Source: Hyphomicrobiales bacterium
Lineage (GTDB): Bacteria > Pseudomonadota > Alphaproteobacteria > Rhizobiales > Beijerinckiaceae
DNA length: 57,505 bases
Assembly: GCA_027483795.1 (NCBI GenBank)
Contig: JAIXTT010000059.1
Span: 1-57,505 of the forward strand
Direction of reading: 5' to 3'
Both the position numbers and the translations under genes were made by a program. Numbering within the stretch: the first letter of the stretch is position 1; each line of letters opens with the position of its first letter. Of this stretch, positions 18,257 through 28,085 are shown piece by piece. The notes beneath the pieces are model-generated. The model searched no databases and was not told the DNA's origin. It saw nothing but the letters and a program-made list of their open reading frames with translations.

Positions 18257-19201
18257 TTACACCATCGCCGCGGCGAGGCTTCGACGGCGATCGGCGGCGA
18301 CGAGCACCGCCACGGCGGCCGAGGCGAGGCGGGCGTCCTCCGAGTCCGCGCGGCTCGTCAGCACGATCGGTACGCGCGCGCCGAGCACGACCCCCGCCGC
18401 CTCCGCGCCTGCGAGGAAGGTCAGGCTCTTGGCGAGCATGTTGCCCGCTTCGAGGTCCGGCACGACCAGCACGTTGGCGCGGCCCGACACCGGCGAGGCG
18501 ATCTCCTTCGTCGCCGCGGCCCCGAGATCGACGGCATTGTCGAAGGCGAGGGGGCCGTCCACGAGCGCGCCCGTGATCTGGCCGCGATCGGCCATCTTGG
18601 CGAGCGCCGCGGCCTCGATCGTGGAGGGGATCTTCGCGTTCACCGTCTCGACCGCCGACAGGATCGCGACCCGGATGTCGGCGATCCCGATCGCCCGGGC
18701 GAGGTCGATCGCGTTGCGCACGATGTCGGCCTTGTCGTCCAAGGACGGGGCGATGTTGATCGCGGCGTCGGTGATGATCAGCGGCTCGCTCCGCGAGGGG
18801 AGCCGCAGCACATAGCCGTGGCTGATCCGCCGGCCGGTCCTGAGCCCGGTCTCGCGTTCGGTCACCGCCTCCATCAATTCGTCGGTGTGCAGGCTGCCCT
18901 TCATCAGGGCTTCGACCTCGCCCGCGCGCACGAGCCTCACCGAAGCTTCCGCCGCCGCATGGCTGTGGGGTGCGGCGACGATGCGGAAGGCCGAAATGTC
19001 CCGGCCCGCCGCCGCGGCCGCCGCCGCGATCTTGGCGGGCGGCCCGACGAAGACGGGCTCCATCAGCCCCATCCCCTGCGCCTCGACGGCGGATTCGATC
19101 GCGACGGCGTTGCAGGGATGCACCACCGCCGTCCGCAGCGGGGGCAGGTCGCGGCAATGCGTGAAGAGCGCGCGGAACGCGCCGGATTCTGCATTCGACA
19201 T
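18257..19201 (-). CDS. phosphate acetyl/butyryltransferase
   Basis: A 314-residue phosphotransacylase of the short PTA/PTB family, converting acyl-CoA and phosphate to acyl phosphate. Motifs: FVGPPAKI, ALMKGSLHTDELM, SHGYVLRLPS, ITDAAINIAPSLDDKADIV, GALVDGPLAFDNAV, and LVVPDLEAGNMLAKSL near the CoA site. It starts at 19201 (MSNAESG); the frame is open upstream without homology. It is the first gene of an operon with ackA. Sequence alone does not separate acetyl from butyryl preference; in this order such pairs are sometimes tied to PHB metabolism, but no PHB gene is seen here. Confidence 0.88.
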   Translation of the reverse strand: MSNAESGAFRALFTHCRDLPPLRTAVVHPCNAVAIESAVEAQGMGLMEPVFVGPPAKIAAAAAAAGRDISAFRIVAAPHSHAAAEASVRLVRAGEVEALMKGSLHTDELMEAVTERETGLRTGRRISHGYVLRLPSRSEPLIITDAAINIAPSLDDKADIVRNAIDLARAIGIADIRVAILSAVETVNAKIPSTIEAAALAKMADRGQITGALVDGPLAFDNAVDLGAAATKEIASPVSGRANVLVVPDLEAGNMLAKSLTFLAGAEAAGVVLGARVPIVLTSRADSEDARLASAAVAVLVAADRRRSLAAAMV

Positions 19202-19351
19202 CGGACCTCCGGTTCGCCGCGGCGGCGCATCTCTCGGGTCGCCATGGTTTCCCTTCGCCGCGTCGCGTTCAAGCCGCCCGAACCTCCCGCGAAAGGCGTA
19301 GAGAGCGCTCCCGAGCACGCTTCCGCCGCAATTGCTCCGGATCGTGCCCGA

Positions 19352-19894
19352 ATGCGCGGCCCTCCGGTTCCGTTCCTTCGCCTTCCGCTCGCCCTCGTCG
19401 TCCTCGCGGCGGCGGCGGCCTTCGCGCCCGCCGGCGCGCGGGCGGCCGACTGCGTCTGGGGACGGCCGGGCTATCGCGACTGCGTCGAGGAGAAGATCCG
19501 CCGTCTGCGCGAGAGCGAGGCGCGGGGCGATCGCCCGGAGACGGCTCCCGCCGCACCGTCGGGGATCCGCCCGCCGACGCCCCCGCCTGCGCCGCCGATG
19601 CCTCCGCCGTCGCCCGAACCGCCGCGGCAATGGCATGTCGGCCCGTCCTTCGACCAGGCGCGCTTCGGCCGTGACGTGGATCGGTTGCGCGAGCGGATCG
19701 ACCGCACCGGGCCGTCGGCCCCCTCGGTCCGCGACGTCGATCGCGAATTGCTGCGCATGTCGATCGATTCATGGCGTCTGCCCGCGGGCGAGGCCAACGC
19801 GCGGCAATTCGAGACGGACATGCTCCGGCGTCGCGCGATGGAGCGGCGATTGTTCGCCGATCCGCCGGATTCCGGTCGCCTTCCGCTTCCATAG
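19352..19894 (+). CDS. hypothetical secreted proline-rich protein
   Basis: A 180-residue protein with a signal peptide (about residues 1-31, ending ARAADC, which leaves a Cys near the new N-terminus). A central proline-rich linker (PPTPPPAPPMPPPSPEPP) joins a short N-terminal Cys-containing motif (DCVWGRPGYRDCVEEKI) to a charged helical C-terminal half (FGRDVDRLRERIDR, MLRRRAMERRLFADPP). It is likely periplasmic or attached to the outer membrane. No known domain was recognised. It is divergent from the phosphotransacylase and convergent with argE. Confidence 0.65.
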   Translation: MRGPPVPFLRLPLALVVLAAAAAFAPAGARAADCVWGRPGYRDCVEEKIRRLRESEARGDRPETAPAAPSGIRPPTPPPAPPMPPPSPEPPRQWHVGPSFDQARFGRDVDRLRERIDRTGPSAPSVRDVDRELLRMSIDSWRLPAGEANARQFETDMLRRRAMERRLFADPPDSGRLPLP

Positions 19895-19989
19895 ATGCGG
19901 ATACGCCGCACACCGCTTCGCCGCCCGGATTCGGACGGAACGAGCTTCACGCCGCCGCGGCGCGGTCGGCAAGGCCGCGGGCCGAAGGA

Positions 19990-21159
19990 TCAGGCCCGGC
20001 ATTCCTCCACCAGACGGCCGACGAAGGCGCAGGCCTCCGCCAATTGCGCGACGTCGAGATATTCGTCGGGCTTGTGCGCCTGCGCGATGTCGCCGGGCCC
20101 GATGATCACGCTCGGGATGCCGCCATGCACCATGAACAGGCCCGCCTCGGTGCCGTAGGCGACCTTGGAATGGTCGTTCCGCCGCGCGAGCCGCTTGGCG
20201 AGCACCGTCGCCTCGTGTTCCGGCGCGATGTCGAGGCCGGGAAAGCCGGATATGTCGAAGAATTCGATCTTCGCCTCGGGCGCGACCGCCCGCATCGCGG
20301 GCTCGAGCACCGTCGCCGCGAAGCTCGTGATCTCGGCGACCGCCGCGTCGACGTCGTCCTCGCCGACCACGCGGACCTCCCACAGGAACTCCGCCCGGTC
20401 GGGCACGATGTTGAGCGCGGTCCCGCCCTGCAGCGCGCCGACATGAGCGGTGGAGAAGGGCACGTCGTAGAGTCCGTCGCGCGGCCCCTGCGCCGCGAAG
20501 CGGTCCGCCATGTCCGCGATCCTCGCGACGATGCGCGCCGCCGCCTGCACCGCGTTCACCCCCGAGGGCGCGAGGGCGGAATGGGAGGCCCGTCCCGTGA
20601 CGACCGTGCGGATGCTGCGCTTGCCCTTGTGCCCGATCACCACGCTCATGCTCGTCGGCTCGCCCACGAAGCAGGCGATCTGCTTCACGGGCCGCGAAGC
20701 GAGGTCCGCGATCATCGGCCTCACGCCGATGCAGCCCACCTCCTCGTCATAGGAGAAGGCGAGACGGATCGGCCGGGCGAGCGGCGCGGCGAGCATGGCG
20801 GGCACCTGCGCGAGACAGGCGGCGAGATAGCCCTTCATGTCGCATGTCCCGCGCCCGTAGAGCCGCCCGTCCTTCTCGACGAGCGTGAACGGGTCCGTGC
20901 TCCAGTCCTGCCCGTCGACGGGCACGACGTCGGTATGGCCGGACAGCACGTAGCCGGGCACGTCGGCGGGGCCGATCGTGGCGAGGAGATTGGCCTTGTT
21001 CCCGTCCGGAGAGGGGATGCGGATGCAATCCACGCCCTGCGACGTGAGAAGCGCCTCGACCCGCGCGACGAGCGCGAGATTCGAGTTCCGGCTCGTCGTG
21101 TCGAAGGCCACGAGCTCTGAAAGGATTGATTTCGCTGCGGAAACGACGTCGTCGGACAT
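19990..21159 (-). CDS. argE: acetylornithine deacetylase (ArgE/M20 family)
   Basis: A 389-residue M20 zinc hydrolase. Metal-binding and catalytic motifs: SGHTDVVPVDGQDW, YGRGTCDMKGYLAA, and SYDEEVGCIGVRPM with the general-base Glu, followed by the dimerisation domain (GRASHSALAPSGVNAVQAA) and a C-terminal H near MVHGGIPSVIIGPGD. The family makes ornithine from N-acetylornithine, but several M20 enzymes act on other N-acyl amino acids or peptides. The gene is divergent from a peptide-type ABC importer operon, so a role in hydrolysing an imported N-acyl compound is an alternative. The start at 21159 (MSDDVVSAAK) is preferred to an upstream ATG at 21222. Confidence 0.82.
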   Translation of the reverse strand: MSDDVVSAAKSILSELVAFDTTSRNSNLALVARVEALLTSQGVDCIRIPSPDGNKANLLATIGPADVPGYVLSGHTDVVPVDGQDWSTDPFTLVEKDGRLYGRGTCDMKGYLAACLAQVPAMLAAPLARPIRLAFSYDEEVGCIGVRPMIADLASRPVKQIACFVGEPTSMSVVIGHKGKRSIRTVVTGRASHSALAPSGVNAVQAAARIVARIADMADRFAAQGPRDGLYDVPFSTAHVGALQGGTALNIVPDRAEFLWEVRVVGEDDVDAAVAEITSFAATVLEPAMRAVAPEAKIEFFDISGFPGLDIAPEHEATVLAKRLARRNDHSKVAYGTEAGLFMVHGGIPSVIIGPGDIAQAHKPDEYLDVAQLAEACAFVGRLVEECRA

Positions 21160-21283
21160 GATGGCGGAGATCTTTCGTCGCCGGTGGATCGAGCGCTCCT
21201 CGCTATTGCACGCGGAGGACATGGATTTAAACTACCCTCACACAGGCGCGGGCGAAACCGCGCCGCGGGGGAAAGAGAACGCC

Positions 21284-22891
21284 ATGTCGATCACGCGCCA
21301 TTCGCTCGCCGCCCTTCTGCTGGCGGGTTCCGTCGCCGGGGCCGCCGCTCAGGACATCAAGATCGGCGTCGCCTCCGAGGCGACCTCGGTCGATCCGCAT
21401 TTCCACAATGTCGGGCAGAACAACGCGCTGCGGCGTCACATCTTCCAGTCGCTGGTCGGCGCGGACGAGAACCAGAAGCCCGTACCGCAGCTCGCGACGT
21501 CCTGGCGGACGATCGACGACACGACCTGGGAGTTCAAGCTCCGTCCCGGCGTGAAGTTCTCGAACGGCAAGGACTTCACCGTCCGCGACTTCGTCTATTC
21601 GGTCTGCCGCATTCCGCTCGTCGAGAATTCGCCGTCGAACTTCACCATCGCGACCAAGGGCATCGAAGGGATCACTTCGCCCGATCCCTCGACCATCGTC
21701 ATCAAGACCGCGACGCCCTATCCGCTGCTGCCGATCGAGATGTCCGTCTTCGGCATCGTTTCGGCCGACGCCTTCGGCGCTGCGCCGGAGGTGACCTTCG
21801 CGAAGTCGGGCTGCACGGGCGTCGGCACGCCGCCCAAATCGGCCGACTTCAACGATCCGGCCAAGGCGATCGGCACCGGGCCCTACAAGCTCAAGGAATA
21901 CACCCGCGGCACGCAGCTCGTCATCGAGCGCAACGACGCCTACTGGGGCGAGAAGCCGCATTGGCGCACGGTGACCTTCCGTCCGATCACCTCCGCGGGT
22001 CCCCGCGTGGCCGCGCTTCTGGCGGGCGACGTCGACCTGATCGAGAACCCGCCGATCCAGGACTTCGACCGGATCAAGGGCGCGGGCTTCGACGTGGTCC
22101 AGGGCCTCTCGAACCGCATCATCTACGTCCATCTCGACCAGTTCGCGGCTCCGGACTGGAAGACCCCGGGCGTGAAGGGCACGGACAAGAACCCCTTCCT
22201 CGACAAGCGCGTGCGCGAGGCCTTCTCCAAGGCGATCAATCGCGACGCCATCGTCGAGCGCATCATGGGCGGCGTCGCCGTCTCGGCCGGGCAGCTTCTG
22301 CCCGTGCCGCTGTTCGGTTCCTCGCCCGACATGAAGCCCGACCGCTTCGATCCGGAAGGCGCGCGCAAGCTTCTCGCCGAGGCGGGCTACCCCAACGGCT
22401 TCGATCTGGTGCTGGGCTCGCCCAACGACCGCTACATCAACGACGAGAAGGTCGCGCAGGCCGTCGCGCAGATGCTCACCCGCATCGGCATCAGGACCAC
22501 GGTCGACTCGATGACCGCCTCGACCTTCTTCTCCCGCCGCAACCGCTACGAATTCTCCGCCTATCTCGCGGGCTGGGGTGCGGATACGGGCGAAATGTCG
22601 AACTCCATCGTGGCGCTGGTCGCGACGCAGAATTTCGCGCCCGGCTTCGGCAACACCAATCGCGGCCGCTATTCGAACAAGAAGGTCGACGAACTGACCG
22701 CCAAGGCGCTGCAGACCATCGACGACCGCGCCCGCGAGGCGCTGCTGCGCGAGGCCTCGAAGGAGGCGATGACCGATTACGGCATCATCCCGCTCCACTT
22801 CGAAGTGTCGCCCTGGGCCTACAAGAAGGGCCTCGTCTATACGCCGCGCGTGGACCAGTACACGCTGGCCTTCGAGGTGAAGGCGAAGTGA
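21284..22891 (+). CDS. ABC transporter substrate-binding protein, family 5
   Basis: A 535-residue periplasmic peptide/solute-binding protein (SBP_bac_5). The signal peptide is MSITRHSLAALLLAGSVAGA with cleavage near AAA-Q. Conserved elements: ATSVDPHFHNVGQNNALRRH, LATSWRTIDDTTWEFKLRPG VKFSNG, AIGTGPYKL, NPFLDKRVREAFSKAINRD, and a C-terminal AKEAMTDYGIIPLHF-like stretch. It is first in a five-gene run with two permeases, two ATPases and an MFS protein. A strong hairpin just after its stop probably stabilises its message relative to the membrane genes. Substrate is not predictable; di- or oligopeptides, or other small molecules such as opines or glutathione, are candidates. Confidence 0.9.
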   Translation: MSITRHSLAALLLAGSVAGAAAQDIKIGVASEATSVDPHFHNVGQNNALRRHIFQSLVGADENQKPVPQLATSWRTIDDTTWEFKLRPGVKFSNGKDFTVRDFVYSVCRIPLVENSPSNFTIATKGIEGITSPDPSTIVIKTATPYPLLPIEMSVFGIVSADAFGAAPEVTFAKSGCTGVGTPPKSADFNDPAKAIGTGPYKLKEYTRGTQLVIERNDAYWGEKPHWRTVTFRPITSAGPRVAALLAGDVDLIENPPIQDFDRIKGAGFDVVQGLSNRIIYVHLDQFAAPDWKTPGVKGTDKNPFLDKRVREAFSKAINRDAIVERIMGGVAVSAGQLLPVPLFGSSPDMKPDRFDPEGARKLLAEAGYPNGFDLVLGSPNDRYINDEKVAQAVAQMLTRIGIRTTVDSMTASTFFSRRNRYEFSAYLAGWGADTGEMSNSIVALVATQNFAPGFGNTNRGRYSNKKVDELTAKALQTIDDRAREALLREASKEAMTDYGIIPLHFEVSPWAYKKGLVYTPRVDQYTLAFEVKAK

Positions 22892-22898
22892 TGCCGCA

Positions 22899-22918
22899 GG
22901 CCCGGCTTCGGCCGGGCC
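22899..22918 (+). terminator. intra-operon hairpin after the binding-protein gene
   Basis: GGCCCGGC-TTCG-GCCGGGCC is a perfect 8-base stem with a TTCG tetraloop, starting eight bases after the substrate-binding protein stop. It lacks a T-run, so it is more likely an mRNA-stabilising or attenuating element that raises binding protein over permease than a full terminator. Confidence 0.65.
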
Positions 22919-22979
22919 CGGTTTCGCCTTGCATCCGGGGCAGGGGCCCCGGGTTCCGACCCCTCGGCCGGAGACGTCG

Positions 22980-23957
22980 ATGCTCGCCTATTTCATCCGC
23001 CGGGTCGCCCAGGCGCTGCTGACCGTGGCCGTCATGGCCACGATCGTCTTCACGGCGATCTATGCCGTGGGGAATCCCGTCGACATTCTCGCCAACCCCA
23101 ATGCGGACGCGAAGGAGATGGCGGAGATCGCCGCGCGTCTCGGCCTCGACCGTCCGCTTCACGAACAATTCGCCCTGTTCGTGTGGAACGCGCTGCAGGG
23201 CGATCTCGGCCGGTCCTTCGTGTTCAACGAGCCCGCGCTGAAGCTGATCGTCCAGCGCATGCCCGCGACGCTCGAACTCGCCTTCGTGGCGCTGGTCTTC
23301 TCGATCGTGATCGGCATTCCGCTCGGCGTCTGGGCGGGCCTGAAGCCCGACTCCTTCGCCGGGCGCACGATCATGTCGGGCTCGATCCTCGGCTTCTCCC
23401 TGCCCAATTTCTGGATCGGCCTGATGCTGATCCTGCTCTTCGCGGTCGAATTGCGTCTGCTGCCTTCGGGCGGACGCGGCCCGACCACGAGCCTCTTCGG
23501 CCTTCCGGTGACCTTCCTCACATGGGAAGGGCTGCGCCATCTTCTGCTGCCCGCCTTCACCCTCGCGCTCTACAAGGCCGCGCTCGTGGTGCGGCTCGCC
23601 CGTGCCGGCACGCGCGAGGTCGTGCTGCAGGATTACGTCCGCTTCGCCCGCGCCAAGGGCGTCTCGCCGCGGCGGATCGTGCTCGTGCACGTCCTCAAGA
23701 ACATCATGATCCCGGTCGTCACGGTGCTGGGGCTCGAACTGGGCTCGATGATCGCCTTCGCCGTCGTCACCGAAACGGTCTTCGCCTATCCCGGAATGGG
23801 CAAGCTGCTGATCGACTCCATCGGCCGCCTCGATCGGCCCGTGATCGTCGCCTATCTGATGCTGGTGGTGGTGATCTTCGTCGTCATCAATCTCGTCGTC
23901 GACCTGATCTATGCCGCGCTCGATCCTCGGGTGCGGCTGACGGAGAGCGAAGCATGA
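22980..23957 (+). CDS. ABC transporter permease (DppB-like)
   Basis: A 325-residue inner-membrane permease with about six transmembrane segments, starting MLAYFIRRVAQALLTVAVMA. The periplasmic region after TM1 (GLDRPLHEQFALFVWNALQG DLGRS) and the EAA loop (RLARAGTREVVLQDYVRFAR, AKGVSPRRI) are typical of DppB/OppB proteins. The ATG at 22980 follows GGAGACGTCG. The stop codon overlaps the next gene's start (ATGA), so translation is coupled. Confidence 0.92.
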   Translation: MLAYFIRRVAQALLTVAVMATIVFTAIYAVGNPVDILANPNADAKEMAEIAARLGLDRPLHEQFALFVWNALQGDLGRSFVFNEPALKLIVQRMPATLELAFVALVFSIVIGIPLGVWAGLKPDSFAGRTIMSGSILGFSLPNFWIGLMLILLFAVELRLLPSGGRGPTTSLFGLPVTFLTWEGLRHLLLPAFTLALYKAALVVRLARAGTREVVLQDYVRFARAKGVSPRRIVLVHVLKNIMIPVVTVLGLELGSMIAFAVVTETVFAYPGMGKLLIDSIGRLDRPVIVAYLMLVVVIFVVINLVVDLIYAALDPRVRLTESEA

Positions 23958-24873
23958 CCGACGCCCTCCGGACCGAGACCCGCAGCCCCGCCGCCGTCGA
24001 GAAGGGCGAAAGCCTGTTCCGACGCCGCCTGTCCGAATTCTTCGAGAGCCGTTCGGCGACCTTCGGCCTCGCTTTGCTCGTGCTGCTCCTCGCGGCTGCG
24101 ATCTTTGCGCCCTGGATCGCGCCGCAGAACCCCTACGATCTCGCCCAGCTCGACATCATGGACGGCAAGCTCCCGCCCGGCGGCGCCTCCATGGACGGCC
24201 GGATCCATTGGCTCGGCACGGACGAGCAGGGCCGCGACATGCTGTCGGCGATCCTCTACGGGCTGCGCATCTCGCTCTTCGTCGCCGTCGTCTCGACGGT
24301 CGCCGCGCTGTCGATCGGCGCGGCGGTCGGCGTGCTCGCCGCCTTCAAGGGCGGCCGGGTCGAGAATTTCGTGATGCGCGCGGTCGACCTGCAGCTGTCC
24401 TTCCCGGCGATCCTGATCGCGCTCGTGCTGCTCGCCGCCTTCGGCCGCGGCGTCGACAAGGTGATCATCGCCCTGATCGTGGTCCAATGGGCCTATTACG
24501 CCCGCACCGTGCGCGGCTCCGCGCTGGTCGAGCGCAACCGCGACTATATCGAAGCCGCGCGCTGCCTCGCGCTGCCGAAGAGCCGCATCGTCTTCCGCCA
24601 TCTCCTGCCGAACTGCCTGCCGCCGCTCATCGTGGTGGCGACGGTTCAGGTCGCCCATGCCGTGGCGCTCGAGGCGACCCTGTCCTTCCTCGGCGTCGGC
24701 GTGCCGGTGACCGAACCCTCGCTCGGCATGCTGATCAAGAACGGCTATGACTATCTGATGTCCGGCAAATACTGGATCTCCACCTATCCCGGCGTCGCGC
24801 TGGTGATCGCCATCGTGGCGATCAACATGGTCGGCGATCGGCTGCGGGACGTGCTCAATCCGAGGCTTTCGAA

Positions 24874-24877
<4 letters not shown>
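23954..24877 (+). CDS. ABC transporter permease (DppC-like)
   Basis: A 307-residue second permease. It begins with a cytoplasmic N-terminal helix, then TM1 (FGLALLVLLLAAAIFAPWIA), the DppC motif HWLGTDEQGRDMLSAILYG, further membrane segments, and the EAA loop (ERNRDYIEAARCLALPKSRI VFRH). It forms the heterodimeric channel with the preceding permease. Its ATG overlaps the preceding stop and its own stop overlaps the following ATPase start, both as ATGA. Confidence 0.92.
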
Positions 24878-25856
<979 letters not shown>

Positions 25857-25860
<4 letters not shown>

Positions 25861-26870
25861 CTTCCGTCATTTCCATCGAAGGCGTGTCCAAGCGCTTCGT
25901 GAAGAGCGTCGATCTCGCGGGCAAGGTCGCCAATCTTCTGGGCGCGAAGAATCGCGAACAGGTGGTCCGCGCCGTCGACGACGTCACGCTCGACGTGGCG
26001 GAAGGCGAGGTTCTGGGTCTCGTCGGCGAATCCGGCTGCGGAAAATCCACGCTCGGCCGCATGGTCGCGGGCATCATGACGCCCACGTCCGGCGTCGTCC
26101 GTCTCTACGGCGAGGACGTGTCGAAGCTCACGGGCGAGCGTCGGCGCGAGGCCGATCTCGCGGTGCAGATGATCTTTCAGGATCCGATGGCCTCGCTCAA
26201 TCCGCGCATGCGGATCGAGGAGATCATCGGCGAAGCGCCCGTCGTGCACGGCATCGTGGACGCCGCCCGTCGGCGCGACCATGTCGCCGAAATGCTGATC
26301 AAGGTCGGCCTCGATCCGGCGCTGATGGGACGTTACCCGCACCAGTTCTCGGGCGGCCAGCGCGCCCGCATCGGGATCGCGCGGGCTTTGGCGGTAAAGC
26401 CGAAGGTTCTGGTCTGCGACGAGGCGGTCGCCGCGCTCGACGTCTCCATCCAGGCGCAGGTGCTCAATCTCTTCATGAGCCTGCGCAAGGAGATGAACCT
26501 CACCTATCTGTTCGTCTCCCATGATCTCGGCGTCATCCGCCACATCGCCGACCGCGTCGCGGTCATGTATCTCGGCCGCGTGGTCGAGGTCGCGCCGACC
26601 GACGCGCTCTATGCCGCGCCGAACCACCCCTATACGCAGGCGCTTCTCGCCGAAGCTCCCCGCATCGACGTGCGTCGGAAGCGCTTCTCGACCATCAAGG
26701 GCGAGATCCCGTCGCCGCTCGCTCCGCCGCCGGGCTGCCATTTCCATCCGCGCTGCCCGCATGAGACGGCCGTCTGCCGCACGGGGCGTCCGCCCTTGCT
26801 CGCGGTCGGTGCGGATCACGTCTCGGCTTGCCGCCTGAACGAGAGGGCGGACGCCGCGGGCTCGCGATGA
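25857..26870 (+). CDS. ABC transporter ATP-binding protein (DppF-like)
   Basis: A 337-residue second ATPase of the same importer. Walker A is [11 protein letters not shown], the signature [12 protein letters not shown], Walker [13 protein letters not shown] and the switch [10 protein letters not shown]. The C-terminal domain has [18 protein letters not shown]. An insertion near residue 20-35 ([19 protein letters not shown]) before the Walker A strand is typical of DppF-type proteins. It heterodimerises with DppD. Its stop overlaps the ATG of the MFS gene, so the exporter is translationally coupled to the importer. Confidence 0.92.
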
Positions 26871-28018
26871 GCGCTTCCGCCCGGCCCCTCGCGGTCGCCC
26901 TCGGGGGCTGCTGCGCGCTCGCCGCGGCCATGGGAATCGGGCGCTTCGTCTACACGCCGATCCTGCCCGCGATGGTCGAAGGGCTCGGGCTCGCGACGTC
27001 GCAGGCCGGGCTGATCGCTTCGGCCAATTTCCTCGGCTATCTGATCGGCGGGATGACGGCGGGCTCGCCCCGGATCACGGCGCCGCCGCGCAGCGTGCTG
27101 CTCGTGATGCTCGCCGTCAGCGCCGGCACGACCGCCGCGATGGGCCTCGTCGACTCCTTCGTGCTCTTTCTCCTCCTGCGCTTCGTCGGCGGTGCGGCGA
27201 GCGCCTACGGGCTCGTCTTCGCCTCCTCGCTCGTGCTGGAGCGATTGGCGGGCACGGGGAGGGAAGGGCTCGTCTCGGTCCATTTCGCGGGCGTCGGTAC
27301 GGGCATCGTCCTCTCCGCCGGGCTCGTTCCCTTGATCGGCTCCGGCGGGGACGATTGGCCCGCGCTCTGGCTGGGGGCGGGAGCGCTCGCGGCCTTGGGG
27401 CTCGTCGGCGCGGCCGTCCTGATCCCGCCCGCCGCCCGCGGCGCGACCGCGCTTCCCGCCGAAGGCCCGCACCGCGTCCCCTTCGCCTTCGTCGCGGCCT
27501 ATGCGCTGCTCGGCTTCGGTTACGTGATCACCGCGACCTTCATCGTCGCCATGGTGCGCGACACGCCGGGTTTGCGCGTTCTGGAAACGCCGGTCTGGCT
27601 CGCCTTCGGCCTCGCCGCCGCGCCGTCCGTCGCGCTCTGGTCATGGGCCGCGCGGCGTCTCGGCCTGCTGCAGGCCTATGCCGTCGCCGCCCTCGTTCAG
27701 GCGGCCGGGGTGCTGGCAGGCGTCGTCGGCGGCTCCGCGGCGGGCCTTTTTCTCTCGGCGATCCTTCTCGGCGGCACCTTCATCGGCATGACGGCCTTGG
27801 GTTTCGGGGCCGCGCGTGCGCTGTCGCCGGACACTCCGCGCAGGGCGGTCGCGATCATGACCGCCGCCTTCGGCTTCGGCCAGATGATCGGGCCCTCGGT
27901 CGCGGGCTTCGGTCATGACCTGACGGGCAGCTTCCTCCTGCCCTCCGTCCTCGCCGCCGCGGGCCTCCTCCTGTCCGCCGCCATGACGATGCAGGTGGCG
28001 CGGCGGGACGGGCGGTAG
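26867..28018 (+). CDS. YbfB/YjiJ-family MFS transporter
   Basis: A 383-residue major-facilitator protein with about 12 hydrophobic segments. The start GMGIGRFVYTPILP-type motif (seen as AAAMGIGRFVYTPILPAMVE), followed by SQAGLIASANFLGYLIGG, identifies the YbfB/YjiJ family, which has no well-defined substrate. Its ATG overlaps the stop of the DppF-like gene, an unusual position: it may export a breakdown product of the solute brought in by the ABC system (inference). It is convergent with the sulfate-binding protein gene. Confidence 0.86.
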   Translation: MSASARPLAVALGGCCALAAAMGIGRFVYTPILPAMVEGLGLATSQAGLIASANFLGYLIGGMTAGSPRITAPPRSVLLVMLAVSAGTTAAMGLVDSFVLFLLLRFVGGAASAYGLVFASSLVLERLAGTGREGLVSVHFAGVGTGIVLSAGLVPLIGSGGDDWPALWLGAGALAALGLVGAAVLIPPAARGATALPAEGPHRVPFAFVAAYALLGFGYVITATFIVAMVRDTPGLRVLETPVWLAFGLAAAPSVALWSWAARRLGLLQAYAVAALVQAAGVLAGVVGGSAAGLFLSAILLGGTFIGMTALGFGAARALSPDTPRRAVAIMTAAFGFGQMIGPSVAGFGHDLTGSFLLPSVLAAAGLLLSAAMTMQVARRDGR

Positions 28019-28085
28019 GGGATTCCATCGCCGTCTTGTCCGCGCGGGCGAGGGGCGCGAGAAGGGAGCGGGCGGGAGCGACCCC

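Noticed and set aside
16958-19351. Plus-strand frame of about 800 codons running over ackA and the phosphotransacylase
   Set aside because: Only the last 180 codons have a ribosome-proximal start and a signal peptide; the rest is antisense to well-supported genes.
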